NCBI GenBank assembly: GCA_019638525.1
Contig: JAHBTO010000002.1
Span: 186,001-250,000 of the forward strand
DNA length: 64,000 nucleotides
Reading direction: 5' to 3'
Source: Ferruginibacter sp.
Lineage (GTDB): Bacteria; Bacteroidota; Bacteroidia; Chitinophagales; Chitinophagaceae
Shown: positions 27,173 through 36,252 of the stretch, one piece after another
Layout: every line of letters begins with the position of its first letter
How positions within the stretch are numbered: position 1 is the first letter of the stretch
The notes under the pieces: generated by a model
The model's database searches: none
Told to the model about the DNA's origin: nothing
The model's input: the letters and a program-made list of their open reading frames with translations, nothing else
Program-made: the position numbers and the translations under genes

Positions 27173-28594
27173 TTATTTTTTTTGTGCAGCTTTGTATAAA
27201 GCAATATATTTTTCGGCGCTTTGCTCCCAGCTGTTATCAATAGCCATTACCTGTTTGCGTAATGCAGTCATCTTTTCGGTATCATCATATAATTCTACAG
27301 CACGGTGTATTGAGTAAGTAATATCCCAAACGCTTGCATGATTAAATCGTATGCCATAACCGCCGGGCTCACCAAAATCTATTACTGTATCTTTTAATCC
27401 ACCTGTACTTCTCACCATTGGTATAGTACCATATCTCAAAGCATACATTTGGTTTAAGCCGCAGGGTTCTACCCTGCTTGGCATTAAAATAAAATCGGCG
27501 CCGGCATACATTTGGTGGCTTAGTTTCTCGTTGTATCCTATTTTTGAATTATAATAACCGGCAAAGCTACCTGTAAGATAAGTTAACTGGTCTTCTACCC
27601 TCCTATCTCCACTGCCAAGTATTAAAAAACTCATCTTATTACCTATTTGATGCAATGAATCTGATATTGCCTGCGGTAAAAGATCGGCAGCTTTTTCTCC
27701 AACCAGCCTCCCTATAAAAATAAATAATGGCAAATTGGGATTAAGGTTGAAATCTTTGCAAAGTTTTTTCTTATTTAACTTTTTACCGGCATCAGCATCT
27801 TTGTCCGAATAATTATCAAGAATATATGTGTCTTTTTCGGGATTCCAAACCTCGGTGTCAATTCCGTTTAATATGCCCGAGCATTTAAAGAATTCTGCTT
27901 TAAACAACTGTTCCAGCCCATTAGCATTTGTTTTTAATTCTTCCATATAACTTGGGCTTACGGTACTAACCCTATCGGCACATTTAACGGCGCAGGCAAG
28001 TGGGTTAATCATATTATCCCAATCAAGCAAGCCCCATTGCCAGGTATCAAAAGTTGGAATATAATTACTGTTATCCCAACTCATCCACCCCTGGTATTGT
28101 GCATTATGTATGGTAAGTATTGTTGGCACATCTGCCAAATGGCTGTATGCATAGCAATGCTTCATCATAAAAGGGATAAGGCCTGTATGATGGTCGTGTA
28201 CATGTACTACATCGGGCCGATGCTGCCATTTAGAAATCCAATCTACCACAGCAACCTGGAAAGCAGTAAAGCGTTCCGTATCATCATCATAACTATAAAC
28301 ATTTTCCCTGTCGAGCAGGCCATAAATATCTACACAATACAAATCAAAATCCAGTTCGTTTGATTTTTCTTTGATGATGGTATAATCAAAATGATTACTA
28401 CCCATCATAAAACTGCCTTTATGTTCAACTGTCCATTCATGCTCGTATAAAAACTTAGTACGGTGCATGGGTATCACCACTTTTACAAAATGGCCCAACT
28501 GCAGTTGATATTTTGGTAAAGTACCTACTACATCTGCCAATCCGCCAACTTTTGCATATGGGTAACATTCTGCACTAACGTGTATAATTTCCAT
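27173..28594 (-). CDS. glgA: Glycogen synthase (GT5)
   Basis: A 473-residue glycosyltransferase that extends alpha-1,4-glucan from ADP-glucose. It has the KVGGLADVVG loop (16-25) near the start, and the C-terminal GT-B half with 'FIGRLVGEKAADLL' and 'MPSRVEPCGLNQMYALRYGTIPMVRSTGGLKDTV'. The spacing is normal for GT5. It is the first gene of the glgA-glgC unit and is divergent from the ROK kinase gene across a 111-bp gap. Confidence 0.95.
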   Translation of the reverse strand: MEIIHVSAECYPYAKVGGLADVVGTLPKYQLQLGHFVKVVIPMHRTKFLYEHEWTVEHKGSFMMGSNHFDYTIIKEKSNELDFDLYCVDIYGLLDRENVYSYDDDTERFTAFQVAVVDWISKWQHRPDVVHVHDHHTGLIPFMMKHCYAYSHLADVPTILTIHNAQYQGWMSWDNSNYIPTFDTWQWGLLDWDNMINPLACAVKCADRVSTVSPSYMEELKTNANGLEQLFKAEFFKCSGILNGIDTEVWNPEKDTYILDNYSDKDADAGKKLNKKKLCKDFNLNPNLPLFIFIGRLVGEKAADLLPQAISDSLHQIGNKMSFLILGSGDRRVEDQLTYLTGSFAGYYNSKIGYNEKLSHQMYAGADFILMPSRVEPCGLNQMYALRYGTIPMVRSTGGLKDTVIDFGEPGGYGIRFNHASVWDITYSIHRAVELYDDTEKMTALRKQVMAIDNSWEQSAEKYIALYKAAQKK

Positions 28595-28705
28595 ACTGAA
28601 TAATTATGCATTCAATTTACCAATCATTTTGATGCAAACCAATTAAAACGAATATTTTTCCTGTTGCTCTTTTTATTTTACTTTCAATAATAAAAAACAA
28701 GGTTC

Positions 28706-29674
28706 ATGAAAAATAAATTTGCAATTGGGATTGATATTGGCGGCACCACTACAAAGTTTGGTGTAGTGGATAATAATGGAAAAATACTGGAGCAAGACCG
28801 CATACTAAGCAATGAGCATGATGAAGTAGGCCAATTTATAGATGACATTTTTACAAAGATGCAGCCCATGATAAAACATGTTGGTGGTATTGAAAACTTT
28901 ATTGGTATTGGAATGGGTGCACCCAATGGAAATATTTACAGGGGTACTATTGAATATGCTGCTAACCTGCGCTGGAAAGGTATTATACCCATTGCCGATA
29001 TGATGAGTAAAAAATTTAACCTTCCAACAAGATTAACCAACGATGCAAATGCGGCAGCTATGGGCGAAATGCTTTTTGGAGCTTGTAAAGACTGTAAACA
29101 TTTTATAACCATAACGCTTGGTACCGGCGTAGGCAGCGGTATTGTTATTGATGGCAAAATAGTGGTTGGGCACGATGGTTTTGCAGGTGAACTGGGCCAT
29201 ACCACTATCAGGCCCGGAGGCAGGCTGCACAAAGGCACCGGCCTGCATGGAAGCTTAGAATCATACGCATCGGCAACAGGTGTAAGAGATACAGCAATTG
29301 AAATGCTTACCCACTACCCCGAAGAAACAAGCCTGCTTCGCAAATACAGCCTTGATGAACTTACCAGTAAATCGGTTTATGAATGTGCTATGAAAGGAGA
29401 TAAAATAGCCAACCAGATTTTTGAATTTACCGGGCAGATATTGGGAGAATCGCTGGCTAATTTTGTAATGTTTTCTTCACCGGCACGTATAGTTTTGTTT
29501 GGAGGATTAACCAAGGCTGGTAACCTTTTATTAAACCCTACCCGTAAACATATGGAACAAAACCTTTTACCGATTTTTCAAAATAAAGTGGAACTTATAT
29601 TAAGTCAACTGCACGAATCTGATGCCGCTATACTGGGAGCAAGCGCTTTGGTTTGGGATTTGAATAAAAATTAG
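28706..29674 (+). CDS. ROK family sugar kinase (glucokinase-like), zinc-cysteine motif missing
   Basis: A 322-residue ROK-family protein with phosphate-1 motif GIDIGGTTTKFG (8-19), the catalytic segment TNDANAAAMGE (111-121, Asp113) and the 'GELGHTT' His (165). It would phosphorylate glucose or a related sugar in the cytosol. In most ROK proteins the region at 171-185 holds three or four zinc-binding Cys (CxCGxxGCxE); here it reads 'GGRLHKGTGLHGSLE', with none. The position beside the glycogen genes supports a role in feeding glucose-6-phosphate. It is a single gene, divergent from glgA. Confidence 0.88.
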   Translation: MKNKFAIGIDIGGTTTKFGVVDNNGKILEQDRILSNEHDEVGQFIDDIFTKMQPMIKHVGGIENFIGIGMGAPNGNIYRGTIEYAANLRWKGIIPIADMMSKKFNLPTRLTNDANAAAMGEMLFGACKDCKHFITITLGTGVGSGIVIDGKIVVGHDGFAGELGHTTIRPGGRLHKGTGLHGSLESYASATGVRDTAIEMLTHYPEETSLLRKYSLDELTSKSVYECAMKGDKIANQIFEFTGQILGESLANFVMFSSPARIVLFGGLTKAGNLLLNPTRKHMEQNLLPIFQNKVELILSQLHESDAAILGASALVWDLNKN

Positions 29675-29746
29675 TGGCTACAAATAGTATGGTTGATTAA
29701 TGATTTTATATACACTTATTTTATTACAACATTGTAAACATCTAAG

Positions 29747-30235
29747 ATGGATAAAGAGTATATCATTCCGGCTCAAACAAGAATTGGACATGTTCATTTA
29801 AAAGTAGCCGATATAAAACAATCGCTTGAATTTTATTGCGGGCTGTTAGGTTTTGAGCTTACTACCATGTATGGCAACCAGGCAGCATTTATTTCTGCCG
29901 GCGGTTATCATCATCATATTGGGTTAAATACCTGGCACAGCAAGGGTTTGCCGCCGGCGCCTGTAAACAGTGTTGGCTTATACCATACAGCCATCTTGTA
30001 TCCTACAAGAAAAGACCTTGCTATTATATACAACCGTTTACGCTATGCTTATTACCCTTTAACCGGCGCAAGCGATCATGGCGTTTCGGAAGCTTTATAT
30101 TTAAACGACCCCGACGAAAATGGCGTAGAATTGTATTGGGACAGGCCAAAAGAATTATGGGCTTATAAAGAAGACGGTACCATTGATATGTTTACAAAGG
30201 CGCTTGACCTTGATGATTTGCTGAAAGAAATTTAA
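29747..30235 (+). CDS. VOC family protein (glyoxalase/dioxygenase fold)
   Basis: A 162-residue protein with a single vicinal-oxygen-chelate module and an extra C-terminal stretch. It begins with 'RIGHVHLKVADIKQSLEFYCGLLGFEL', the standard first-half pattern with a metal-ligand His. 'HHIGLNTWHSKG' and 'YLNDPDENGVELYWDRP' supply further probable metal ligands (His and Glu). It resembles the CatE-type catechol 2,3-dioxygenase-like subgroup. The substrate cannot be told from the sequence. It lies 72 bases downstream of the ROK kinase and may share its transcript. Confidence 0.88.
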   Translation: MDKEYIIPAQTRIGHVHLKVADIKQSLEFYCGLLGFELTTMYGNQAAFISAGGYHHHIGLNTWHSKGLPPAPVNSVGLYHTAILYPTRKDLAIIYNRLRYAYYPLTGASDHGVSEALYLNDPDENGVELYWDRPKELWAYKEDGTIDMFTKALDLDDLLKEI

Positions 30236-30340
30236 AAATTGCTTTACAAAAGTTTTATTTAAATATCTACACAGTATAACCATCACCGCAATAACTTTTA
30301 AAACAAAACATTAAAATACGCTTAATTTTAATATTACAAA

Positions 30341-30370
30341 TTGGAACAGCGTATCAAAAGTTATATTTTG
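30341..30370 (+). promoter_or_regulatory. Imperfect promoter (TTG-N18-TA-n3-TTTG)
   Basis: A TTG at 30341-30343 is followed 18 bases later by TATATTTTG (30362-30370), which has a three-base rather than two-base gap inside the -7 box. It precedes the lipoprotein gene at 30389. The spacing to the -33 element is good, the box is near-consensus. Confidence 0.4.
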
Positions 30371-30388
30371 TAATTAAAAAATATTGAT

Positions 30389-31624
30389 ATGAACATCAGC
30401 ATTAAAATACCAGCCTTAGTTGTAGCATTTGTTTTATTGGCCCTGCATGGCTGCAATGAGCAGTCAAACACAAATAATGACAACAATGATGCCACTGGCA
30501 AAGTTCCTGGCAAATACAGGGAGGGAGCCGATTATTTTCTTTTTGAACGTGTACGTGTTTTTGATAAAGTTGGTTTTAGCCAACCGCAGGAAGCATTTAG
30601 TGTATTATTGCCAAAAGGCTGGCAACACAGCGATGAAGTGATATGGAATGCGCCTGGCACCATGTGTGCAGGAACTTACAAAAAATTTAAAGCTACATCG
30701 GCCGATAATGCATACAGCCTTCAAATGTATCCCGATGTGTTATATATATGGGGCAGCAATCAGCAAATGATGCAGTTCAATCAAAATAACAACCCTTCCT
30801 CTTCTACCTGTGCATACCGGCAACCCATTGATGCTGAAAATTACTTGCGTACAATTTTTGCAAAGGAAGAACTTGGCAATGCTGAAGTAGTAAGCGTAAC
30901 ACCCAACAAATTTGTGGTAGAGCAAATGGCTGCAACAAATGCAGAAAACACAGCAGAGCTGCAACAGTATGGCGCAGGCGATATTAATTTCGATCAATCG
31001 GCCATCAATGCAGTTGTTAAATGGCCCGATGGCACCGAAGGCATGGTTGTTTTGGGTATAACAATTATGGAAACAATAATACCCAATATATATAATGGCA
31101 GTTACGAAAAAAGTTATACCACACAGGTTTCAAAACGCACCGTATTTAAATACCCTGCTAAAGAAACAGAGCAGGCAAAAAACCAGTTTAGTTTAATAAT
31201 GGGCAGCTTTAGAAGTAACCCGGCCTGGAACGATGCAGTAAGAGGTTTTTGGAAAGCGGTGCGCCAAAGAAAACATGTGGAGCATATTGGTAAAATACGC
31301 ATGATAGATGAACAAACAAGAAGGATGGGCGAACAGGCGATTGCAAAAGGTAATGCCCGTTTAAGCGAAATGGATAACCAAATGCGTAACTGGGAGGCTA
31401 CACAAAGTTCGCAAGACAGGATGCACACCAATTTTATTAAAACAATTAGGGAAGTTGAAAATTTTAAAGATGCATCGGGCACGTATGAGCTTTCATCAGG
31501 CTACTCACATGCATGGAGCCGTGGCGATGGCAATAGTTTTATACTTACCAACGATCCAAATCTTGATCCGGCCTTTATCTTTAAAGATCAAAACTGGAAA
31601 GAAATGCAAAAATCTGATAATTAA
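30389..31624 (+). CDS. Lipoprotein of unknown function
   Basis: A 411-residue protein with a lipobox (ALHGC, Cys22), then an Asn/Asp-rich linker, and an otherwise well-folded-looking chain. The middle section has 'FERVRVFDKVGFSQPQEAFSVLLPKGW', and the later half holds a long helical stretch (about 300-365) rich in Glu, Arg and Gln that could form a coiled coil. The end has 'YELSSGYSHAWSRGDG'. I do not recognise the family. The gene has its own likely promoter and is not close to a gene with which a joint function is obvious. Confidence 0.7.
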   Translation: MNISIKIPALVVAFVLLALHGCNEQSNTNNDNNDATGKVPGKYREGADYFLFERVRVFDKVGFSQPQEAFSVLLPKGWQHSDEVIWNAPGTMCAGTYKKFKATSADNAYSLQMYPDVLYIWGSNQQMMQFNQNNNPSSSTCAYRQPIDAENYLRTIFAKEELGNAEVVSVTPNKFVVEQMAATNAENTAELQQYGAGDINFDQSAINAVVKWPDGTEGMVVLGITIMETIIPNIYNGSYEKSYTTQVSKRTVFKYPAKETEQAKNQFSLIMGSFRSNPAWNDAVRGFWKAVRQRKHVEHIGKIRMIDEQTRRMGEQAIAKGNARLSEMDNQMRNWEATQSSQDRMHTNFIKTIREVENFKDASGTYELSSGYSHAWSRGDGNSFILTNDPNLDPAFIFKDQNWKEMQKSDN

Positions 31625-31691
31625 ATTATCAACTATCTTTTGCAATAGCATAAAAATAAATCAACATTAAAATTAAAGCAGTTGGTAATTT

Positions 31692-31699
31692 TATTTTTG
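31692..31699 (+). promoter_or_regulatory. Putative -7 box (TATTTTTG), four bases before an ATG
   Basis: An exact TAnnTTTG match that ends only four bases before the ATG at 31704. The expected transcription start would fall at or very near the start codon, giving a leaderless or near-leaderless message. No -33 TTG is clear. Confidence 0.45.
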
Positions 31700-31703
31700 T
31701 AAA

Positions 31704-32276
31704 ATGAAAAATAAACATCTTTTTTTCATAGCAGTTTTTATAAGTGTAATATTAATGGCAACCTGCACAAAAAAAACAGATGTTGATACCAAGCCGGGCT
31801 TATACATTACATTAAAAGATACTTTGGGTAATGCTGTGGCAGGCGCCACTGTTAGGTTGTATAAAGATGCACTGGATACCGGTATTATTAAAATATCCGA
31901 TTCGGCAGGCGTGGTATATTTTACCAATCTTGAATCGGAGATATATTACTGGCTGGCAACAAAGGGTTGTAAAACAAATTTAAACAGCCAAACTACCCTT
32001 AACCGAAAATTAATAGCTAATGTTGTTTTGTATGGTTATTCGGTTATGACAGAAACAGGCACACTATCAATTACAAATTCAACTGCCGAACCTTATAAAG
32101 TAACCACCGATTCTGTTTTTACCGCCAATGTATATATTGATACGCCGTATTTGGCTTATCCAAAAATTGGCACATACCTTATTCATACAGAAAAGCTAAG
32201 TACACCCGGTATAGGAAAAGATACCCTGGTACATATAAATTGCGGTGATACTGTTTTTATACGATTGCCTTTATAA
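31704..32276 (+). CDS. Small lipoprotein with a carboxypeptidase-regulatory-like fold
   Basis: A 190-residue protein with a lipobox (LMATC, Cys18). The segment 'YITLKDTLGNAVAGATVRLYKDALDTGI' followed by 'DSAGVVYFTNLESEIYYWLATKGC' looks like a carboxypeptidase-regulatory-like (transthyretin-type) beta sandwich, common in Bacteroidota surface lipoproteins. The C-terminal half is Thr- and Tyr-rich. No catalytic residues are evident. It probably sits on the outer membrane. Confidence 0.7.
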   Translation: MKNKHLFFIAVFISVILMATCTKKTDVDTKPGLYITLKDTLGNAVAGATVRLYKDALDTGIIKISDSAGVVYFTNLESEIYYWLATKGCKTNLNSQTTLNRKLIANVVLYGYSVMTETGTLSITNSTAEPYKVTTDSVFTANVYIDTPYLAYPKIGTYLIHTEKLSTPGIGKDTLVHINCGDTVFIRLPL

Positions 32277-32355
32277 TAGACACTTTTCAGCAAAAAATTA
32301 AAATTAGATCCTCAAAAGATACAAGAGCACATTAGCCCATCAACTCAACTAAGTG

Positions 32356-32363
32356 TATTTTTG
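32356..32363 (+). promoter_or_regulatory. Putative -7 box (TATTTTTG), five bases before an ATG
   Basis: An exact consensus match that ends five bases before the helicase ATG at 32369, so transcription should begin at about the start codon. No clear -33 TTG is present. Confidence 0.45.
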
Positions 32364-32368
32364 CAGCC

Positions 32369-33688
32369 ATGCAACAAATTAATATACCGCTAATCCTTAA
32401 CAGCCTTGGTTTTAATAAACTGAATGAAATGCAACAGGCTTCGCTTGAAGCCAATGCAAAAAATACCGATACCATCTTGTTATCGGCAACCGGCAGCGGT
32501 AAAACACTGGCTTTTTTATTGCCTGTTTTGCAACATTTAAACCCGTCCATCAATCAGCCACAGGCTTTGATAATTGTACCAAGCCGTGAACTGGCCATAC
32601 AAATTGATGATGTGTTCAGAAAAATGCAAACAGGTTTTAAAGTAACACTTTGCTATGGCGGGCATAAAAGAGAAACCGAAGAAAATAATTTAAAAGAAGC
32701 ACCAGCACTCATCATTGGTACTGCCGGCCGCCTTGCCGATCATATCCGGAGAAATAATTTTAGTTTAGATAATATTACAACACTTGTGCTTGACGAATTT
32801 GACAAATCACTGGAACTTGGCTTTATCGAAGAAATGAGTTTCATCATCGGCTCGTTAAAAAACTTAAACAAACGGATTCTTACTTCAGCAACTTATGCTG
32901 TACCTGTTCCCGATTTTATCGGGTTAAACAACCCGGTACAACTTAATTTTTTACCTGAACAGGAAAACACGGATAGATTGCTGGATATAAAAACTGTATT
33001 TAGTGCAGATAAAGATAAAGTGCCTGCCTTATTCAAACTCATCTGTTATTTGGGCAACCGTTCTACCATTGTTTTTTGTAACCATCGTGATGCGGTGGAA
33101 CGCACCAGCAACATGCTTAAAGAGAAAGGTATCCTGAATGTTTTTTATCATGGCGGAATGGAACAACAGGAAAGAGATAGCGCTTTGTGTAAGTTTCGCA
33201 ACGGCAGCAGTAATTTTTTAATTACAACCGACCTTGCTTCTCGTGGGCTTGATATTCCAAACATTCGCTACATCATACATTTTCATTTACCCAATACCGA
33301 AGATGCATTTATTCACCGCAATGGCCGCACTGCCCGTATGGATGCAAGCGGTACGGCTATTTTAATTTTATCGGCACAGGAAAAATTACCCGATTACATT
33401 GGTGAAGTGGATCAAATTAAATTGAACGGCGAGTATCCCATACCTGAAAAACCTAAATGGAGTACTTTGTTTATTGCCGCCGGCAAAAAAGATAAAGTGA
33501 ACAAGATTGATATTGTAGGCTTTCTCTCAAAAAAAGGTCAATTGAAAAAAGAAGACATCGGTATTATTGAAGTAAAGGACTTTTTTAGTTTTGTAGCTGT
33601 ACGTAAAACCAAGGTTGGGCATGCACTTGAATTAATAAAAAATGAAAAAATTAAAAATAAAAAAGTGAAAATTGAAATTGCCAGGTAA
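32369..33688 (+). CDS. DEAD-box RNA helicase, DbpA-like
   Basis: A 439-residue ATP-dependent RNA helicase. It has the Q-motif region (FNKLNEMQQASL), motif I ATGSGKT (40-46), motif II DEFD (142-145, a variant of DEAD), motif III SAT (173-175) and motif VI 'HRNGRTAR'. The last 70 residues contain 'GKKDKVNKIDIVGFL' and 'FSFVAVRKTKVGHAL', which match the DbpA RNA-binding domain that in E. coli targets hairpin 92 of 23S rRNA. A role in large-subunit assembly is therefore likely. It converges with lpxK. Confidence 0.9.
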   Translation: MQQINIPLILNSLGFNKLNEMQQASLEANAKNTDTILLSATGSGKTLAFLLPVLQHLNPSINQPQALIIVPSRELAIQIDDVFRKMQTGFKVTLCYGGHKRETEENNLKEAPALIIGTAGRLADHIRRNNFSLDNITTLVLDEFDKSLELGFIEEMSFIIGSLKNLNKRILTSATYAVPVPDFIGLNNPVQLNFLPEQENTDRLLDIKTVFSADKDKVPALFKLICYLGNRSTIVFCNHRDAVERTSNMLKEKGILNVFYHGGMEQQERDSALCKFRNGSSNFLITTDLASRGLDIPNIRYIIHFHLPNTEDAFIHRNGRTARMDASGTAILILSAQEKLPDYIGEVDQIKLNGEYPIPEKPKWSTLFIAAGKKDKVNKIDIVGFLSKKGQLKKEDIGIIEVKDFFSFVAVRKTKVGHALELIKNEKIKNKKVKIEIAR

Positions 33689-33710
33689 AAACTTGTTATT
33701 GTTAGAAAGA

Positions 33711-34769
33711 CTAACTTCTTGATGAATGGCTTTCAATAAAAGAGGTAACCTGTTTTGTAAACTTATTTTCTTCATCAAATAAAAAACGGTGCTGTATAGG
33801 CACCACGTAAATTGGAAAATCTTTCAGTTCTGGTTCAAATTTCTGAAGCCTTACAGCATCTTTCTCGGTAGTTAATACAATTTTTTTTGTTGCCTTTATC
33901 TTTTCAAACTGTTCTTTAATGTCTTTTAAATCATTGCTGTGAAAAATATGATGATCGGGATAACGCAGCATATCGTACGAGTTGGCATTTTTTGTAAGAT
34001 GAGCTTTCAACGGTGCTGGGTTTGCTATACCGCAAACAAGCAATATGCCGTGTTCGGGAGTTATATCAATTTCCTGTTTGGAAAAAAGATGGTACGATGT
34101 ACCGTAACGGATAGTTGTAAAATAAACACTTTGTTCAACAGCCGGATGTATCTCTTCTATAATCTTTTTCTTTTCCAATTCATCAAGCTGTGGTTTACAT
34201 TTTGTAACGATGATGATATTGGCACGCTTGCTGCTGCTTCTTACATCCCTTAAATCGCCGGCAGGCAAAATAAGATCACGGGTATAAAGGTTAGCGCAAT
34301 CTGTAAGCAAGATGTTTAAACCGGCTTTCACCTGCCGATGCTGAAATGCATCATCAAGTATGATGACTTGTGTTTGTGGTTTTTCGTGCAGCAGTTGCGG
34401 TATGGCTACTACCCTTTCTTCGCCAACGGCAATGGTTACACCAGGAAATTTTTGATGAAACTGCATTGGCTCATCTCCAATTTCAAGCGCTGTGGTATGT
34501 TCATCTGCAATTGCAAAACCAGTGGTTTTTCTTTTATAACCACGGCTTAAAGTAGCAACCTTATAATGGTTTTTTAAAAGCCTGATAAGGTATTCCGTCA
34601 TTGGTGTTTTACCGGTGCCGCCTGTTGCAAGATTGCCTACACAAATGATGGGGAAATTAAATGATGATGATTTTAAAATATTCTTGTCGTACAGTTTATT
34701 TCTTATCCAAACTGCTGCCCCGTACAACCAGGAGATTGGTAATAGAAGGTATCTGAAACTTTTTAACAT
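33711..34769 (-). CDS. lpxK: Tetraacyldisaccharide 4'-kinase
   Basis: A 352-residue lipid A enzyme that phosphorylates the 4' position of the disaccharide precursor at the inner face of the inner membrane. It has an N-terminal membrane-associated segment, the Walker A 'GNLATGGTGKTP' (45-56), the 'LSRGYKRKT' segment and a Walker-B-like 'ILDDAFQHRQV'. It lies downstream of rsmD on the same strand with a 90-base gap. Its presence shows an LPS-bearing outer membrane. Confidence 0.95.
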   Translation of the reverse strand: MLKSFRYLLLPISWLYGAAVWIRNKLYDKNILKSSSFNFPIICVGNLATGGTGKTPMTEYLIRLLKNHYKVATLSRGYKRKTTGFAIADEHTTALEIGDEPMQFHQKFPGVTIAVGEERVVAIPQLLHEKPQTQVIILDDAFQHRQVKAGLNILLTDCANLYTRDLILPAGDLRDVRSSSKRANIIIVTKCKPQLDELEKKKIIEEIHPAVEQSVYFTTIRYGTSYHLFSKQEIDITPEHGILLVCGIANPAPLKAHLTKNANSYDMLRYPDHHIFHSNDLKDIKEQFEKIKATKKIVLTTEKDAVRLQKFEPELKDFPIYVVPIQHRFLFDEENKFTKQVTSFIESHSSRS

Positions 34770-34859
34770 TAGTGTTGAATATTTTTTAAAAAAACAGCTA
34801 TACCAGGCTTTTGTTTATCTAGTTCATTATTTTTTATATAAACAAATAACGACAGCAAA

Positions 34860-35399
34860 TTAGTTGTTTATAAAGATAGAAAAGATTGTAGTGCCATAAT
34901 TACGCTCGGTTTTATAATGGGCAAACTTCTTATAATCATTACGTGGCGTATGTTCCAAAACAAACCAACCGCCAGGTTTTAAAAGATTATGTTCAAAAAT
35001 TTTAACGGGCAGTTCATCAATAGTTGCCAATGCATAAGGCGGGCCTGCAAAAATAAAATCATATTGCCGGGTATTGCTTTCTATAAACTTAAACACATCC
35101 AGTTTAACTATGTTAAAATTTTCAAACTTCAGTTCGGCTGATGTTTTCTTTATAAAATCATACATCTTGTTATCTTTCTCCACTATAGTAATAGTTAATG
35201 CTCCCCTGCTTGCCAGTTCGTAACTGATGCAGCCGGTGCCGCCAAAAAGGTCAAGCACTTCCAGTTCTTCAATCTCCAGGTTATTTTGTATGATGTTGAA
35301 TAAACCTTCTTTAGCAATATCGGTGGTAGGCCTTGTATGCGGCATCTTTGCCGGTGGATGTATTTTTCTGCCACCATGTATGCCACTTATGATACGCAT
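34860..35399 (-). CDS. rsmD: 16S rRNA (guanine(966)-N(2))-methyltransferase
   Basis: A 179-residue SAM-dependent methyltransferase that modifies G966 of 16S rRNA. It starts with 'MRIISGIHGGRKI' and has 'RPTTDIAKEGLFNI' and SAM motif I 'DLFGGTGCISYE'. The catalytic motif IV, normally (D/N)PP(Y/F), reads 'FAGPPYAL' with Gly in the first position. Its start overlaps the DUF3822 stop by 13 bases, which suggests coupled translation. Confidence 0.9.
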   Translation of the reverse strand: MRIISGIHGGRKIHPPAKMPHTRPTTDIAKEGLFNIIQNNLEIEELEVLDLFGGTGCISYELASRGALTITIVEKDNKMYDFIKKTSAELKFENFNIVKLDVFKFIESNTRQYDFIFAGPPYALATIDELPVKIFEHNLLKPGGWFVLEHTPRNDYKKFAHYKTERNYGTTIFSIFINN

Positions 35400-36226
35400 G
35401 TTGCCAAATGAAATAATGAACTGAAAAAATGTGGTGGCTGTTCTTTTACAGCATCGGTATAAGTAAACCCGGTGGGTAACTCATCAAATACCGTATGCAA
35501 AAAATATTTGTTAACTGCCGAGTACAAACCTGACCGTTTGTCTATCATGCCACTAATGTGCAGGTTTACCGAGTTGCCGACCACATCAAAACCTTTACAA
35601 ACATTCAGCAAATGATAAATACAATCATCAGCATTTATAAAATCAAAATTCTGTATCACCTGCAGCTTTCCGTCCCTGCAAAGCATGATGCTGATACTGT
35701 TGTGGTAAAAAACAGTGTATAGGTTATTGCCTCCAGGTATATCACGGTTTACCAAGGTTGAAAAAAAATGTGATTGTATAGCTTCAGGCAGGTAATTTAA
35801 AAACACATCCATTATTATTTCGGGCACCCGGTACACATTATGCAGGTTATGCCTGTACAGGAAATCGGAATGGATAACGCCTTTTTTTGAATCGCCAAAA
35901 ACCAGGTCAAGCATTTTTGAATTTCTTTCTTCATTCATCAGTTCGGCAGGCACCAATATGCTTTGAGCAAACGACCAGTAAACATATGTCTTGTTGAATT
36001 TTTGCTGAAGCAATTTTTCGGTCTTAAATATTGTAGTAAATTTCTCTGCCATCTCCTGTTTAGTGATGCCCGGTGAAAAAGCATATACTACAACAGCAAT
36101 AAAACAATTATCGCTGCTGAGTACGGTAAATGAAATCCCCATGGGACCTGCTTCTGCAAACAAACGTGCCGTTTGGTAATCAATATGGGTTTGTTGTATA
36201 TTAAAAGATGGGGTCACAAGTTGCAT
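35387..36226 (-). CDS. DUF3822 family protein
   Basis: A 279-residue protein that matches DUF3822, an ASKHA-like family found in Bacteroidota next to rsmD or coaD-type genes. I chose the ATG at 36226. The open frame runs 69 codons further upstream, but that part is antisense to the MATE gene and gives a hydrophobic nonsense-like N-terminus. The start gives 'MQLVTPSFNIQQT'. Visible segments include 'FNKTYVYWSFAQSILVPAELM' and 'NNLYTVFYHNSISIML'. It overlaps rsmD by 13 bases and is divergent from the MATE gene with a 34-bp gap. Confidence 0.85.
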   Translation of the reverse strand: MQLVTPSFNIQQTHIDYQTARLFAEAGPMGISFTVLSSDNCFIAVVVYAFSPGITKQEMAEKFTTIFKTEKLLQQKFNKTYVYWSFAQSILVPAELMNEERNSKMLDLVFGDSKKGVIHSDFLYRHNLHNVYRVPEIIMDVFLNYLPEAIQSHFFSTLVNRDIPGGNNLYTVFYHNSISIMLCRDGKLQVIQNFDFINADDCIYHLLNVCKGFDVVGNSVNLHISGMIDKRSGLYSAVNKYFLHTVFDELPTGFTYTDAVKEQPPHFFSSLFHLATCVS

Positions 36227-36234
36227 TTGGGTGG

Positions 36235-36242
36235 CAAAATAA
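36235..36242 (-). promoter_or_regulatory. Near-consensus -7 box (TTATTTTG) for DUF3822-rsmD
   Basis: CAAAATAA on the plus strand reads TTATTTTG leftward, one mismatch from TAnnTTTG. It ends about eight bases before the ATG at 36226, and lies within ten bases of the oppositely directed box for the MATE gene. Confidence 0.3.
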
Positions 36243-36244
36243 GA

Positions 36245-36252
36245 TATTTTTG
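36245..36252 (+). promoter_or_regulatory. Promoter -7 box (TATTTTTG) for the MATE gene, with -33 TTG
   Basis: An exact TAnnTTTG match. A TTG at 36221-36223 is 21 bases upstream, which is a good spacing, and the box ends eight bases before the ATG at 36261. This is the most complete promoter in the window. The TTG lies within the first codons of the DUF3822 gene on the other strand. Confidence 0.6.
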
